Assembly: GCF_001557535.2 (NCBI RefSeq)
Contig: NZ_CP014307.1
Span: 1,364,001-1,428,000, forward strand
Length of the DNA: 64,000 nucleotides
Direction of reading: 5' to 3'
DNA from: Burkholderia sp. PAMC 26561
GTDB taxonomy: Bacteria; Pseudomonadota; Gammaproteobacteria; Burkholderiales; Burkholderiaceae
Below the pieces are notes generated by a model, which worked only from the letters and a program-made list of their open reading frames with translations, did no database searches and had not been told where the DNA came from. Position 1 is the stretch's first letter. Every line of letters starts with the position of its first letter. Position numbers and translations under genes: made by a program. Below are positions 1 to 9,370 of the stretch, in pieces.

Positions 1-329
1 TGGATGACCCGCGCGGCTGCCGGCGTGTTCAGGCCGTACCGGTGGAGCAGGAACAGCGTGATGGCAGCAGCGGGAATACTTCCTGCCGCAAGCCGTCCCG
101 TGATGCGCCAGTCCACGGAACCTTTCAATCCATGGACCAGCGTGCCGGCGGACTTGGTCGCGGCTGCATAAAGCAAGTCGGTGCCGACCGCCGTGGCAGG
201 ATGAATGCCGAACAGCAGCACGAGCAGCGGGGTCATCAGCGATCCGCCGCCAACGCCGGTAAGTCCGACCAGAAAGCCGACGGCGAGGCCAGAAGCCGAA
301 TAAAGTAGATCGATATGTGGGAAAGACAT
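1..329 (-). CDS. TauE/SafE-family membrane permease, N-terminal part (cut by window edge)
   Basis: Reading the minus strand from the ATG at 327-329 gives about 109 residues with no stop before the window edge, beginning MSFPHIDLLYSASGLAVGFL. The glycine-rich stretch VGLTGVGGGSLMTPLL followed by GIHPATAVGTDLLYAAATK is the classic first half of the TauE/SafE (formerly DUF81) repeat, with at least two hydrophobic helices visible. Family members export sulfite, sulfoacetate or other small organic anions across the inner membrane; the substrate cannot be told from this fragment. It is divergent from the glucosidase gene at 513, with a 183-bp gap between them. The family call is secure; the C-terminal half is not in the window. 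Confidence 0.85.
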   Translation of the reverse strand, partial: MSFPHIDLLYSASGLAVGFLVGLTGVGGGSLMTPLLVLLFGIHPATAVGTDLLYAAATKSAGTLVHGLKGSVDWRITGRLAAGSIPAAAITLFLLHRYGLNTPAAARVI

Positions 330-512
330 GCAGCTTGGAGAACCGGTTGGGTGAGCGTCGGTCGAAAAACGGTCGATGATAGCGGGTCCGCCGCGTGCAC
401 GCCTCCGGTCCCGGCAAATTGATTCGCAGGCTCCGGCCGTACAATCCGCCAACGGTGGCCGATATGGCCGGGCAAGCCGAGTGTCCAGGCAACTCTTTTT
501 CAGGAAGGTGTA

Positions 513-2849
513 ATGGAAACGAAGGAACAACAGCAGGCAAATCAGTCGCTTGACGACCAGAAGGCCGCTGCCGCTGGCCGTAGCCCCGCGCACGACGACC
601 TTCCCGATCCGGTGCGCAGCACGGTCGGTGTGCGCGAAGTTGCTCCCACCACGCCCCTCGCGGTGACTGACGGCGCATTTATCGCAACAGAACACTCGAA
701 TTATGCGAATGAGCGTCAGTTCGTGCTCAAGGCGGGCAATACGTTTGTAGTGAACGACGCCAACGGCGACATTCGTGGCAACGACGATGGCCTCTTCGTC
801 AACGATACCCGCGTGCTGTCGCAGCTTCGCCTGACCTTCGGCGGCCGCGCGCCGTCGCTGCTGTCGGGGAGCGTATCCAGCGACAACGCCGTTTTTACCG
901 CGCACATGACCAATCGGCCGCTGCCCCCCATCGGTGGTGCGACCACGCCGGAAGGGGTGCTTCACATCGAGCGCCGGCGCGTGCTGTCGCGGCACGTGCT
1001 GCACGAAGCCATTGTATTGACCAATTACGGCACGGAACCAGCGACGGTGCCGCTGTCCATCGACTTTGCGGCCGACTTTCACGACATGTTCGAGGTCCGC
1101 GGTTCCACGCGTCCCAAACGCGGGGAAATGCGCGAGCCGTGCATCGAAGACGGAGAAGTGGTACTTCGCTACACGGGTCTCGATGAAGTCGAGCGGACCG
1201 CGCGCATCCAGTTCTCCCCCGCGCCGCATTCGCTGACAGTCAGCCGAGCCGATTACGCGTTGCGAATCCAGCCGGAAACGGCCATGTCGATTTACCTGTC
1301 GGTAACGGCGCTCACGCATGCGTTGAGCGATGCGAGCGCGGAAAGCAAGAAGATCGCCGAGGAAGGTGCGGAATGCGCGCCGGAATCGGGCCGCCCGGCG
1401 ATTCGTGAGGCACTGGTCGATGCTCACAGGCGCATGCGCGACAGACGCCGCTCGGTCGCGCGGGTGCGTTCGAGCAATCCGCTCTTCAGCGAGTGGATCG
1501 ACCGGTCGCTGGCCGACCTAGGATTGCTTACCACCGACCTCGAAACGGGACCGTATCCGTATGCGGGGATTCCATGGTTCTCGACCGCGTTCGGTCGTGA
1601 CGCAATCATCACGTCGCTGCAGATGTTGTGGCTGGATCCGTCGCTTGCGCGCGGCGTGCTGCGCTTTCTCGCAGCCAACCAGGCGCGTGAGGACTCGGCT
1701 TTTCGCGATGCCGAAGTCGGCAAGATCATGCACGAGACCCGCAACAGCGAAATGGCTGCGACCGGCGAGGTGCCATTTGCAATGTATTACGGCGGCGTGG
1801 ACAGCACGCCGCTCTTCGTTGCGTTGGCCGGGGCTTATGCGGAGCGAACGGGCGATACGGCGCTTATCGACGAATTGTGGCCTTCGCTGCAACTGGCGGC
1901 AAAGTGGATCGCAGGTCATTGCGACAAGAACGAATACGGCTTGCTGAGCTACCAGCGCGCGACGGAACACGGGCTCGCCAACCAGGGTTGGAAGGACAGT
2001 CACGACTCGGTGTTTCACGCAGACGGCAGCTTCCCGATCGGCCCGATTTCGCTCATCGAAGTGCAGGGCTATGCATCGACGGCATTTGCAACCATGGCCC
2101 GTTTCGCGCGGCAACGCGGCATGCCGGATGACGCGGCGTCCTTCGACAAACGCGCACAGCACATTCGTGAGCGCGTGGAGACCATGTTCTGGATGCCCGA
2201 GTCGGAGTTCTACGGCATTGCGCTCGACGGCAAGGGCGAGCTGTGCAAGGTGTTGTCGTCGAACGCGGGGCACTTGCTGGCGTTTGACCTGGTCGAGCGC
2301 AGCCGGGGGGAGGCCGTGGCGCGGCAACTGGAATCGACCTTGTTCCACACCGGCTGGGGCGTTCGTACGCTCGCTGCCGGCCAGCCGCGATTCAACCCCA
2401 TGTCGTATCACAACGGTTCAGTCTGGCCGCACGACACCGCCATGTGCGCTCGCGGACTCGCTCGATACGGCGACCGCAGCGGCGCAGTACGCCTGCTGCA
2501 GGCGCTGTTCGAATCCGCCGTCACCTTCGACATGCGCCTGCCCGAGCTGTTCTGCGGTTTCACGCGGCAACGCGGCGAGCGTCCTATCGGCTATCCGGTT
2601 GCGTGCCTGCCGCAAGCATGGGCGGCAGGTTCGCCGTTCATGATCCTCGAAGCGTGCCTGGGAATCGCCATCGATGCCGAGCGAGGCGAAGTGCGTATCG
2701 ACCGGCCGCAACTGCCGGATGGTATTGACTGGCTCGAGATCGGCGAGTTGCGTGTCGGCGAAAAGACCGTATCGATCACCTTCCGGCGTGTGGGCGGGCA
2801 GATCGTGCCGTCGGTGGAAGGCGACGTTCGCGTGGTCGCCGTTCTCTGA
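513..2849 (+). CDS. Amylo-alpha-1,6-glucosidase / glycogen debranching enzyme-like protein
   Basis: A 778-residue cytoplasmic protein. After a low-complexity N-terminus of about 60 residues comes a beta-rich GDE_N-type domain (about 65-280), then an alpha/alpha-barrel glucosidase domain like GDE_C (about 320-770). The conserved PWFSTAFGRDAIITSLQ block, NQGWKDSHDS (catalytic-acid region) and YHNGSVWPHDTAM are visible. The family hydrolyses alpha-1,6 branches or related alpha-glucans. No glgX, glgB or treS gene lies nearby, so substrate and pathway are open. The start is supported by AGGAAGG eight bases upstream of the ATG. The gene is convergent with pobA. Confidence 0.85.
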   Translation: METKEQQQANQSLDDQKAAAAGRSPAHDDLPDPVRSTVGVREVAPTTPLAVTDGAFIATEHSNYANERQFVLKAGNTFVVNDANGDIRGNDDGLFVNDTRVLSQLRLTFGGRAPSLLSGSVSSDNAVFTAHMTNRPLPPIGGATTPEGVLHIERRRVLSRHVLHEAIVLTNYGTEPATVPLSIDFAADFHDMFEVRGSTRPKRGEMREPCIEDGEVVLRYTGLDEVERTARIQFSPAPHSLTVSRADYALRIQPETAMSIYLSVTALTHALSDASAESKKIAEEGAECAPESGRPAIREALVDAHRRMRDRRRSVARVRSSNPLFSEWIDRSLADLGLLTTDLETGPYPYAGIPWFSTAFGRDAIITSLQMLWLDPSLARGVLRFLAANQAREDSAFRDAEVGKIMHETRNSEMAATGEVPFAMYYGGVDSTPLFVALAGAYAERTGDTALIDELWPSLQLAAKWIAGHCDKNEYGLLSYQRATEHGLANQGWKDSHDSVFHADGSFPIGPISLIEVQGYASTAFATMARFARQRGMPDDAASFDKRAQHIRERVETMFWMPESEFYGIALDGKGELCKVLSSNAGHLLAFDLVERSRGEAVARQLESTLFHTGWGVRTLAAGQPRFNPMSYHNGSVWPHDTAMCARGLARYGDRSGAVRLLQALFESAVTFDMRLPELFCGFTRQRGERPIGYPVACLPQAWAAGSPFMILEACLGIAIDAERGEVRIDRPQLPDGIDWLEIGELRVGEKTVSITFRRVGGQIVPSVEGDVRVVAVL

Positions 2850-2867
2850 ATCGCCAAAGTACAGCGC

Positions 2868-4160
<1,293 letters not shown>

Positions 4161-4229
4161 TCATGGGCGTAGCTGGGTCCGGTGCTTGCTGAGATTGAAC
4201 ATCTTTCATCCCTATCTGGAGCAACGCAA

Positions 4230-5096
4230 ATGGCCCTGATCTCGTACCCGAAACCGCCGTTCCCCGAACAACCGCAAAACCGGCAGCCTGGCCACACACA
4301 GCCGATGGACCCGCAGCCCGATCACGGTGAAAAGAGCTACAAGGGCGCGGGCAAGCTCGCGGGCAAGATTGCGTTGATTACCGGTGCCGACAGTGGCATT
4401 GGCCGGGCGGTGGCGATTGCGTTTGCGCGCGAAGGCGCAGACATTGCAATCTCCTACCTCGACGAAGACGAGGACGCGAAAGAGACCGCGCGATGGGTCG
4501 AGGAAGCCGGGCGCAAGTCGCTGCTGCTACCCGGCGACATCACTGATTACGCGCATTGCCGCGCGCTCGTGGCGAAAACGGTCGAGACCTTCGGGCGTGT
4601 CGATGTCCTCGTGAACAACGCCGCCTACCAGATGACCTACGATAGCCTGGAGGAGATCAGCGACGAAGAATGGGACAAGACGTTCTCGACGAACATCGGC
4701 GCGATGTTCCGGATCACCAAGGCTGCCGTGCCGCATATGCAGCCCGGTAGTTCGATCGTGAACACGACATCGGTGAACGCGGACGCTCCGAATCCCGGCC
4801 TGATCGCGTACGCGACGACCAAGGGTGCGATCCAGAACTTCACGGGCGGCCTTGCGCAGTTGCTGGCCGAGAAAGGCATTCGTGCGAACGGCGTGGCGCC
4901 AGGGCCGATCTGGACGCCACTGATTCCATCGACGATGGACCCCGAAAAGGTCAAGAACTTCGGCTCGCAAGTGCCGATGAAGCGCCCTGGCCAACCAGCC
5001 GAACTGGCGGCGGCGTATGTGCTGCTGGCATCGGATGAAGGGAGCTATATTTCCGGTGCGACGATCGCCGTGACGGGCGGCAAGCCGATTATTTGA
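4230..5096 (+). CDS. SDR family NAD(P)-dependent oxidoreductase (YghA/general-stress type)
   Basis: A 288-residue classical short-chain dehydrogenase. A polar, proline-rich N-terminal extension (PKPPFPEQPQNRQPGHTQP) precedes the cofactor motif TGADSGIG at about residues 53-60. NNAAYQ is the structural NNAG-type motif; the catalytic residues are a serine in NTTSVN and Y-x-x-x-K in YATTKGA. This extended-N-terminus form is typical of YghA-like stress or glucose dehydrogenases. The physiological substrate is unknown. The ATG at 4230 has GGAG eight bases upstream; a longer in-frame start at 4182 is less likely. It is divergent from pobA. Confidence 0.9.
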   Translation: MALISYPKPPFPEQPQNRQPGHTQPMDPQPDHGEKSYKGAGKLAGKIALITGADSGIGRAVAIAFAREGADIAISYLDEDEDAKETARWVEEAGRKSLLLPGDITDYAHCRALVAKTVETFGRVDVLVNNAAYQMTYDSLEEISDEEWDKTFSTNIGAMFRITKAAVPHMQPGSSIVNTTSVNADAPNPGLIAYATTKGAIQNFTGGLAQLLAEKGIRANGVAPGPIWTPLIPSTMDPEKVKNFGSQVPMKRPGQPAELAAAYVLLASDEGSYISGATIAVTGGKPII

Positions 5097-5165
5097 GGTG
5101 CGTCTTCAAAGCTCGAGGCGTGCATGCGACACTGCGCGTTCGCACATTCCTCGAGCCGGACGCCC

Positions 5166-5693
5166 ATGTCATTCACGATCCGTCGTCTTACCTCCGCCGA
5201 TGCCGCCGCGTACCGCGAACTCAGGCTGGAAGGCCTCGAGCAACATCCTGATGGCTTCGGCTCCGCGTACGAAGACGAGAAGGACAAACCGCTTTCGTGG
5301 TTCGGGCAACGGCTGACGGATGCAGCCGTGTTCGGCGGGTTTTTACAACGTGACGATGCGAACACGGAGAGTCTGGACGGTACCGCCGGCCTGATCGTGC
5401 CGCATGGGGCGAAGGTCAGGCACAAGGGCACGCTCTATGGCATGTACGTGCGCCCGGTGGCGCGCGGAACGGGTCTCGCCGCGGCCGTGGTTCAGGCCGT
5501 GCTGGACCATGCTCGCAGCGTGGTCGAGGAGATTCACTTGACCGTTTCGCCTGACAACGAGGCGGCGTTGCGGCTTTATCGGAAGGCGGGATTCGTGGAA
5601 TACGCGCGTGAACCGCGCGCATTGAAAGTCGACGGCAAGTATCACGACTCGGTGCTCATGACCTTGCCGTTCGACCCTTCCCGGAAGGATTAA
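5166..5693 (+). CDS. GNAT family N-acetyltransferase
   Basis: A 175-residue single-domain GNAT beginning MSFTIRRLTSADAAAYRELR. The acetyl-CoA binding region appears as LYGMYVRPVARGTGLAAAVV (motif A, Q/R-x-x-G-x-G/A variant), followed by LTVSPDNEAALRLYRKAGFV, the usual strand-helix segment near the end. The substrate is unknown. It starts about 70 bp after the SDR stop, so the two may be cotranscribed. Its stop overlaps the stop of the convergent aldo/keto reductase gene by four bases. Confidence 0.85.
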   Translation: MSFTIRRLTSADAAAYRELRLEGLEQHPDGFGSAYEDEKDKPLSWFGQRLTDAAVFGGFLQRDDANTESLDGTAGLIVPHGAKVRHKGTLYGMYVRPVARGTGLAAAVVQAVLDHARSVVEEIHLTVSPDNEAALRLYRKAGFVEYAREPRALKVDGKYHDSVLMTLPFDPSRKD

Positions 5694-6733
5694 CCGTTGG
5701 ATTCCTTCAACTGGTTCAACCGGTACTCGCCCGTACGTGCCAGCATCCAGCCCGGATATTCGCTTGCGAGTTGGCTGACTTCATCGAGCGCGGCGAGTTC
5801 GTCGTCATTCAACTTGACGTTGGTCGCGGCGATGTTGTCATCGAGTTGCTCGATCCGCTTCGCTCCCACGATCACCGTGGTCACCACTTCCTGGTGCAGC
5901 AGCCACGCGAGCGCAATTTGCGCGATCGTCACGCCCTTGGCTTCGGCCATTTTCGCCATGGCGTCGATGCAATCGTGCGCACGCTCCATGTTCACCGGCG
6001 GGAACTGGAAGTTGGTGCGGCGCCCTTGCTCGCTGGAACTGCCGTCGCGCTTGTATTTGCCGCTCAGCAGGCCGCCCGCAAGCGGACTCCAGACCATCAG
6101 CCCGACGTTTTCGCTCTTCAGCATAGGCACGATTTCGCGCTCGAGGTCGCGCCCGGCGATCGTGTAATAAGCCTGCAGGGATTCGAAGCGTGCAAGCCCG
6201 AGCCGCTCCGAAATCCCCAGCGCCTTCGCAATCTGCCAGGCCGCCCAGTTGGATACGCCGACATACCGCACGTGACCATGCTGCACGAGCGTGTCGAGCG
6301 CGCGCAGCGCTTCTTCCATGGGCGTGGCGGGATCGAAACCATGCAACTGGTACAAATCGATATGATCCAGTTGCAGGCGCTTTAGGCTCGCCTTCACGCC
6401 ATCGATGATATGAAAGCGCGACGCGCCGCGCGAATTGACGCCCTTCGTGCCGGTTTCGCCGTGGATCTTGGTCGCGACCACGACGTTCTCGCGTGGCACT
6501 TTCAGGTTTTTCAGCGCCTGCCCCGTCATGATTTCGGAGGTGCCGTCGGCGTAGACATCGGCGGTATCGAGGAAGTTGATACCCGCGTCCAGCGCCCGGC
6601 CGATGAGTTTGTCCGCGTCCGCCTGCTGCAGCCCGCCGATGTTCGTCCAGATGCCGCCTTCGCCGAAGGTCATCGTGCCGAGGCAGAGTTCTGAGACGAA
6701 CAAGCCGGTATTGCCAAATTTTTTGTTGCGCAT
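5690..6733 (-). CDS. Aldo/keto reductase
   Basis: A 347-residue NADPH-dependent reductase of the AKR superfamily (Tas/YajO-like). Catalytic tetrad elements are visible: D and Y in FLDTADVYADG, K in VVATKIHG, and H in LYQLHGFDP. The C-terminal cofactor segment is TTVIVGAKRIEQLDDNI. The ATG at 6731-6733 has AAGGA upstream; the longer frame to 6883 lacks this and runs through a low-hydrophobicity extension. It is divergent from an AraC regulator that probably controls it. The substrate is unknown. Confidence 0.9.
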   Translation of the reverse strand: MRNKKFGNTGLFVSELCLGTMTFGEGGIWTNIGGLQQADADKLIGRALDAGINFLDTADVYADGTSEIMTGQALKNLKVPRENVVVATKIHGETGTKGVNSRGASRFHIIDGVKASLKRLQLDHIDLYQLHGFDPATPMEEALRALDTLVQHGHVRYVGVSNWAAWQIAKALGISERLGLARFESLQAYYTIAGRDLEREIVPMLKSENVGLMVWSPLAGGLLSGKYKRDGSSSEQGRRTNFQFPPVNMERAHDCIDAMAKMAEAKGVTIAQIALAWLLHQEVVTTVIVGAKRIEQLDDNIAATNVKLNDDELAALDEVSQLASEYPGWMLARTGEYRLNQLKESNG

Positions 6734-7156
6734 GCTGGGTTCCTTAGAATTCGTCCTTGGATGGTGCGGCCGGCGCGCACTGCCACACCGCCGCACTGGG
6801 ATTACGAATGCGCAATGCGTGGACCGCGTGCGCGGCTTGCGCACCGAACGCCCGTTCGGCGCGGCGATGGCTGGCCGCGACAATCCAGTATCTGCCTGCG
6901 ATATGCCGAAAGGCTAGCCTGATCCTGTCGGATCATTGCCCGATTCTGCAAACGCCACGTGCGGCGCTGGGCGAAAACGCCCGCGCGCGAGTAAGCTGAG
7001 TGCAATTCACCGGCAGCACTTCAAACGCCTCACGTATCCGCAAACAGGCGAATTGCATGCAAACTGCATGCATCATTGAAGTCCGGCTGACGGTTATCCT
7101 TCTTCACCCCCGGCGCCGTTGTTGCCCGTTTTGCCGCGCAGACGCCAACTCACTGA
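6734..7156. other. Intergenic region between aldo/keto reductase and AraC genes
   Basis: 423 bp without a convincing gene, between two divergent genes. It must hold both promoters. The only strong structure is the doubled TGCATGCA octamer at 7054-7072, listed separately. Short open frames here are shadows with no ribosome binding site. Confidence 0.6.
7054..7072. promoter_or_regulatory. Doubled TGCATGCA octamer, candidate AraC-type operator
   Basis: The sequence TGCATGCAAACTGCATGCA contains the self-complementary octamer TGCATGCA twice, separated by AAC, so it reads both as a direct and as an inverted repeat. It lies 84 bp before the regulator start, in the divergent intergenic space. The role as operator is inference from position and symmetry. 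Confidence 0.4.
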
Positions 7157-8182
7157 ATGCGAATCATGGCCCTGAATGAGACGGCGGATTCCGCCATCGA
7201 TCCAAGACAACATGCCGACCATCCGGATCAGTCGGCACAACGCGGACCGGTCAACGGTCACGATACCGCGCCGCTCGACCCCGGCCTGGATCACGCGCGC
7301 CTCGACCTCGTCGCCTTGCTCGAACGGCTTACCGCCGACCACGAGGGCTCACACGAGACCGCGGTCAAGGGTTTGCACGTGCATCGGATCGTGCATTGCG
7401 GCGGTCCGAGCCACGGCATGCAGACGCCGGCGCTCGGCCTGATCGCGCAGGGGTCCAAGCGGATCATGGTCGGCGACGAACTCTATGTTTATGACCCGAT
7501 GCATTACCTGGTTTCATCGGTGGATTTGCCGGTGATGGGGCAGGTGACGGGCGCAACCGAAGACAAGCCTTATCTTGGACTTCGGCTGGACATGGACGTG
7601 GAAGAAATCACCGCGCTGATACGCGACGAAAGCCTGCCGCCGCCCACTCACGCCGACGCCACCCGCGGCCTTTACGTGAACCGCCTCGGCACGCCCATGC
7701 TCGATGCCGTGCTGCGGCTCTTGCGCCTGATGGACACGCCTGAGGACATCCCCATCCTCGCGCCCATGATCAAGCGCGAAATCCTCTACAGGCTCCTGAT
7801 GAACGGCTCGGGAGCGCGCCTGCGCCAGATTGCGTTGCAGGACAGTCAGACGCAGCGCATCGCGAAGGCCATCATGATGCTGCGCCAGAACTTCGACCAG
7901 CCGCTGCGTGTGGAATCGATCGCGCGTGACGTGCACATGAGCGTGTCGTCGCTGCATCATCATTTCAAGGCGGTGACGGCCATGAGCCCGCTGCAATACC
8001 AGAAGCAGTTGCGGCTGCAGGAAGCGCGCCGGCTGATGCTGATCGACATGACGGATGCAGCCACGGCGGCGCATCGCGTGGGTTATGAAAGCGCGTCGCA
8101 ATTCAGCCGTGAGTACAGCCGTTTGTTCGGCGCGCCGCCTCTGCGCGATACCCGCAGATGGCGCGATTCGACCGGCGCATGA
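7157..8182 (+). CDS. AraC family transcriptional regulator (AraC_N type)
   Basis: A 341-residue regulator. The N-terminal sensing domain (about 45-220) has the AraC_N pattern with PALGLIAQGSKRIMVGDELYVY. The C-terminal double helix-turn-helix (about 235-335) is shown by LRVESIARDVHMSVSSLHHHF and VGYESASQFSREYSRLFG. Regulators of this subtype very often sit divergent to an aldo/keto reductase or alcohol dehydrogenase and activate it, as here. Two ATGs (7157 and 7166) are possible; neither has a strong ribosome binding site. Confidence 0.9.
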   Translation: MRIMALNETADSAIDPRQHADHPDQSAQRGPVNGHDTAPLDPGLDHARLDLVALLERLTADHEGSHETAVKGLHVHRIVHCGGPSHGMQTPALGLIAQGSKRIMVGDELYVYDPMHYLVSSVDLPVMGQVTGATEDKPYLGLRLDMDVEEITALIRDESLPPPTHADATRGLYVNRLGTPMLDAVLRLLRLMDTPEDIPILAPMIKREILYRLLMNGSGARLRQIALQDSQTQRIAKAIMMLRQNFDQPLRVESIARDVHMSVSSLHHHFKAVTAMSPLQYQKQLRLQEARRLMLIDMTDAATAAHRVGYESASQFSREYSRLFGAPPLRDTRRWRDSTGA

Positions 8183-8199
8183 GCCATACGCGCACCAAT

Positions 8200-8232
8200 A
8201 AAAAAGCCAGGGGACTTCCCCTGGCTTTTTTA
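8200..8232. terminator. Bidirectional Rho-independent terminator
   Basis: The stem GCCAGGGG/CCCCTGGC with a four-base loop is flanked by an A run on the left and a T run on the right. It can therefore end both the AraC transcript and the convergent small-protein transcript. Confidence 0.9.
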
Positions 8233-8246
8233 CTCGACCCGCGCAA

Positions 8247-8483
8247 TCAATAGTACCGATGCGGCGGCGCATAGTGATGCGGCGCGTGACGGCGTTCCCA
8301 TTCACGACGTTCCCAGTACCGGTGGCCATCGTAGTAACGGTCGCCGTGCCAGCCGCGGCTGTCGACATGCACGTAGCCGGGGCGGAAATGCTCATCGGCG
8401 GATGCCGCGTTCGATACACCAATACTCGTCACGGCAGCAGCAGCGAGCGATGCAAGCAACAAGCCTTTCTTGAGTTTCAACAT
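8247..8483 (-). CDS. Small exported protein with His/Tyr/Arg-rich tail
   Basis: A 78-residue protein. The first 29 residues form a Sec signal peptide (MLKLKKGLLLASLAAAAV..., cleavage probably after SNAASA). The mature part is rich in Trp, Tyr, Arg and His, ending RRHAPHHYAPPHRYY. Such tails are seen in many small periplasmic proteins of this group and could bind metal or surfaces; no function is established. A gene for an even smaller lipoprotein with a similar tail lies just upstream on the same strand. Confidence 0.7.
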   Translation of the reverse strand: MLKLKKGLLLASLAAAAVTSIGVSNAASADEHFRPGYVHVDSRGWHGDRYYDGHRYWERREWERRHAPHHYAPPHRYY

Positions 8484-8541
8484 GATGGTTTCCTTCGCGT
8501 TTTGTCAGTTATGAATGCCGTCGATGCGCGGGTCGTCAGTG

Positions 8542-8661
8542 CTAGTAGCGGCCGTAGTAGTCGTGATGGTGATATCCGCCACCATCCGGAACTACGATGC
8601 AACCGCCCAAGGAACTGCCGAGGACCACTGCAAGTGCGGCAAGAATCGCTAATCGTTTCAT
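8542..8661 (-). CDS. Very small lipoprotein (39 aa)
   Basis: The minus-strand frame from the ATG at 8659-8661 encodes 39 residues: basic start MKRLAILAALAVVL, lipobox LGGC (cysteine at 21), then a short tail ending GGGYHHHDYYGRY. GGAG lies six bases before the ATG, which is good evidence of translation. The short tail after the lipid anchor is Gly/His/Tyr-rich like that of the gene downstream at 8247-8483. The function is unknown; it may be cotranscribed with that gene. It is below usual annotation cut-offs. Confidence 0.65.
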   Translation of the reverse strand: MKRLAILAALAVVLGSSLGGCIVVPDGGGYHHHDYYGRY

Positions 8662-8792
8662 CGGTTTCTCCAAGTGAATCCCGTGAAATCAATTTAGCAA
8701 TTAGATAAATGACAAGCCGTGTGCCTTTGTAAGGAAACGTATGCTTGGAAATATTCAGGAAAGGACGCAAAAGGGCGCAGGCGCCCGCGCTG

Positions 8793-9224
8793 TTACCGAA
8801 CGATCTGCGGCTTTACATTTGGCGTGAGCGAAACACCAACCACGCGGCCGTCTTTCACGCCGCAACGGCTATCGAGCCGAGTCCACTGCGAATGGCCGCG
8901 CGTTTTTGCAAAGGCGCGCATGATGATCACTTCATCGACCGGAACAGGATTGCCCGCGCTGAAGACGGTGGTGTCGTCGTCGATCCTTGCGTTCAACACG
9001 CGCCGGTCCGGCACTATAAAGGTGTCGTATTTCGGCGTAAGCGCGACCCAGTTGTCGAAAGCGGCGACGCAGCGGATCACGGGCTGGGGAACGTGCATGC
9101 GCGTGAGATACGCGTAGTCTTCCTTCGATGGGTCCGGCGCTTCCTGCGCGTGAACAAGAGAGAAAAAGGAGGCGGTAGCTAACAATCCGATTACAGCGGC
9201 GGGGGACGAGCGGAGCTTTCTCAT
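8793..9224 (-). CDS. Exported protein of unknown function
   Basis: 143 residues from the ATG at 9222-9224, starting MRKLRSSPAAVIGLLATASF with a probable signal-peptide cleavage after VHA-Q (about residue 24). The mature part has two conserved-looking cysteines (VIRCVAAF and LDSRCGVK) that could form a disulfide. An upstream in-frame ATG at 9257 would add eleven residues before the signal peptide and is less likely. I do not recognise the family with confidence. It shares the strand with the monooxygenase gene upstream, about 150 bp away. Confidence 0.65.
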   Translation of the reverse strand: MRKLRSSPAAVIGLLATASFFSLVHAQEAPDPSKEDYAYLTRMHVPQPVIRCVAAFDNWVALTPKYDTFIVPDRRVLNARIDDDTTVFSAGNPVPVDEVIIMRAFAKTRGHSQWTRLDSRCGVKDGRVVGVSLTPNVKPQIVR

Positions 9225-9370
9225 GCTGGCGATTCTCAGTATCCTCGATACGCGCATCCATGAAGGACGCGGCCTTGTTGGTCCGATCTCCGCGCCCGTG
9301 GCGAACGCGAAGGGCAAAAGACATTTCGCCGAAGTATACGCGCGGCTTCGGCGCGTTACAAAAACGTGAC

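Noticed and set aside
1518..2411. 297-residue minus-strand frame inside the glucosidase gene
   Set aside because: Antisense shadow; no motif and the plus-strand gene is convincing.
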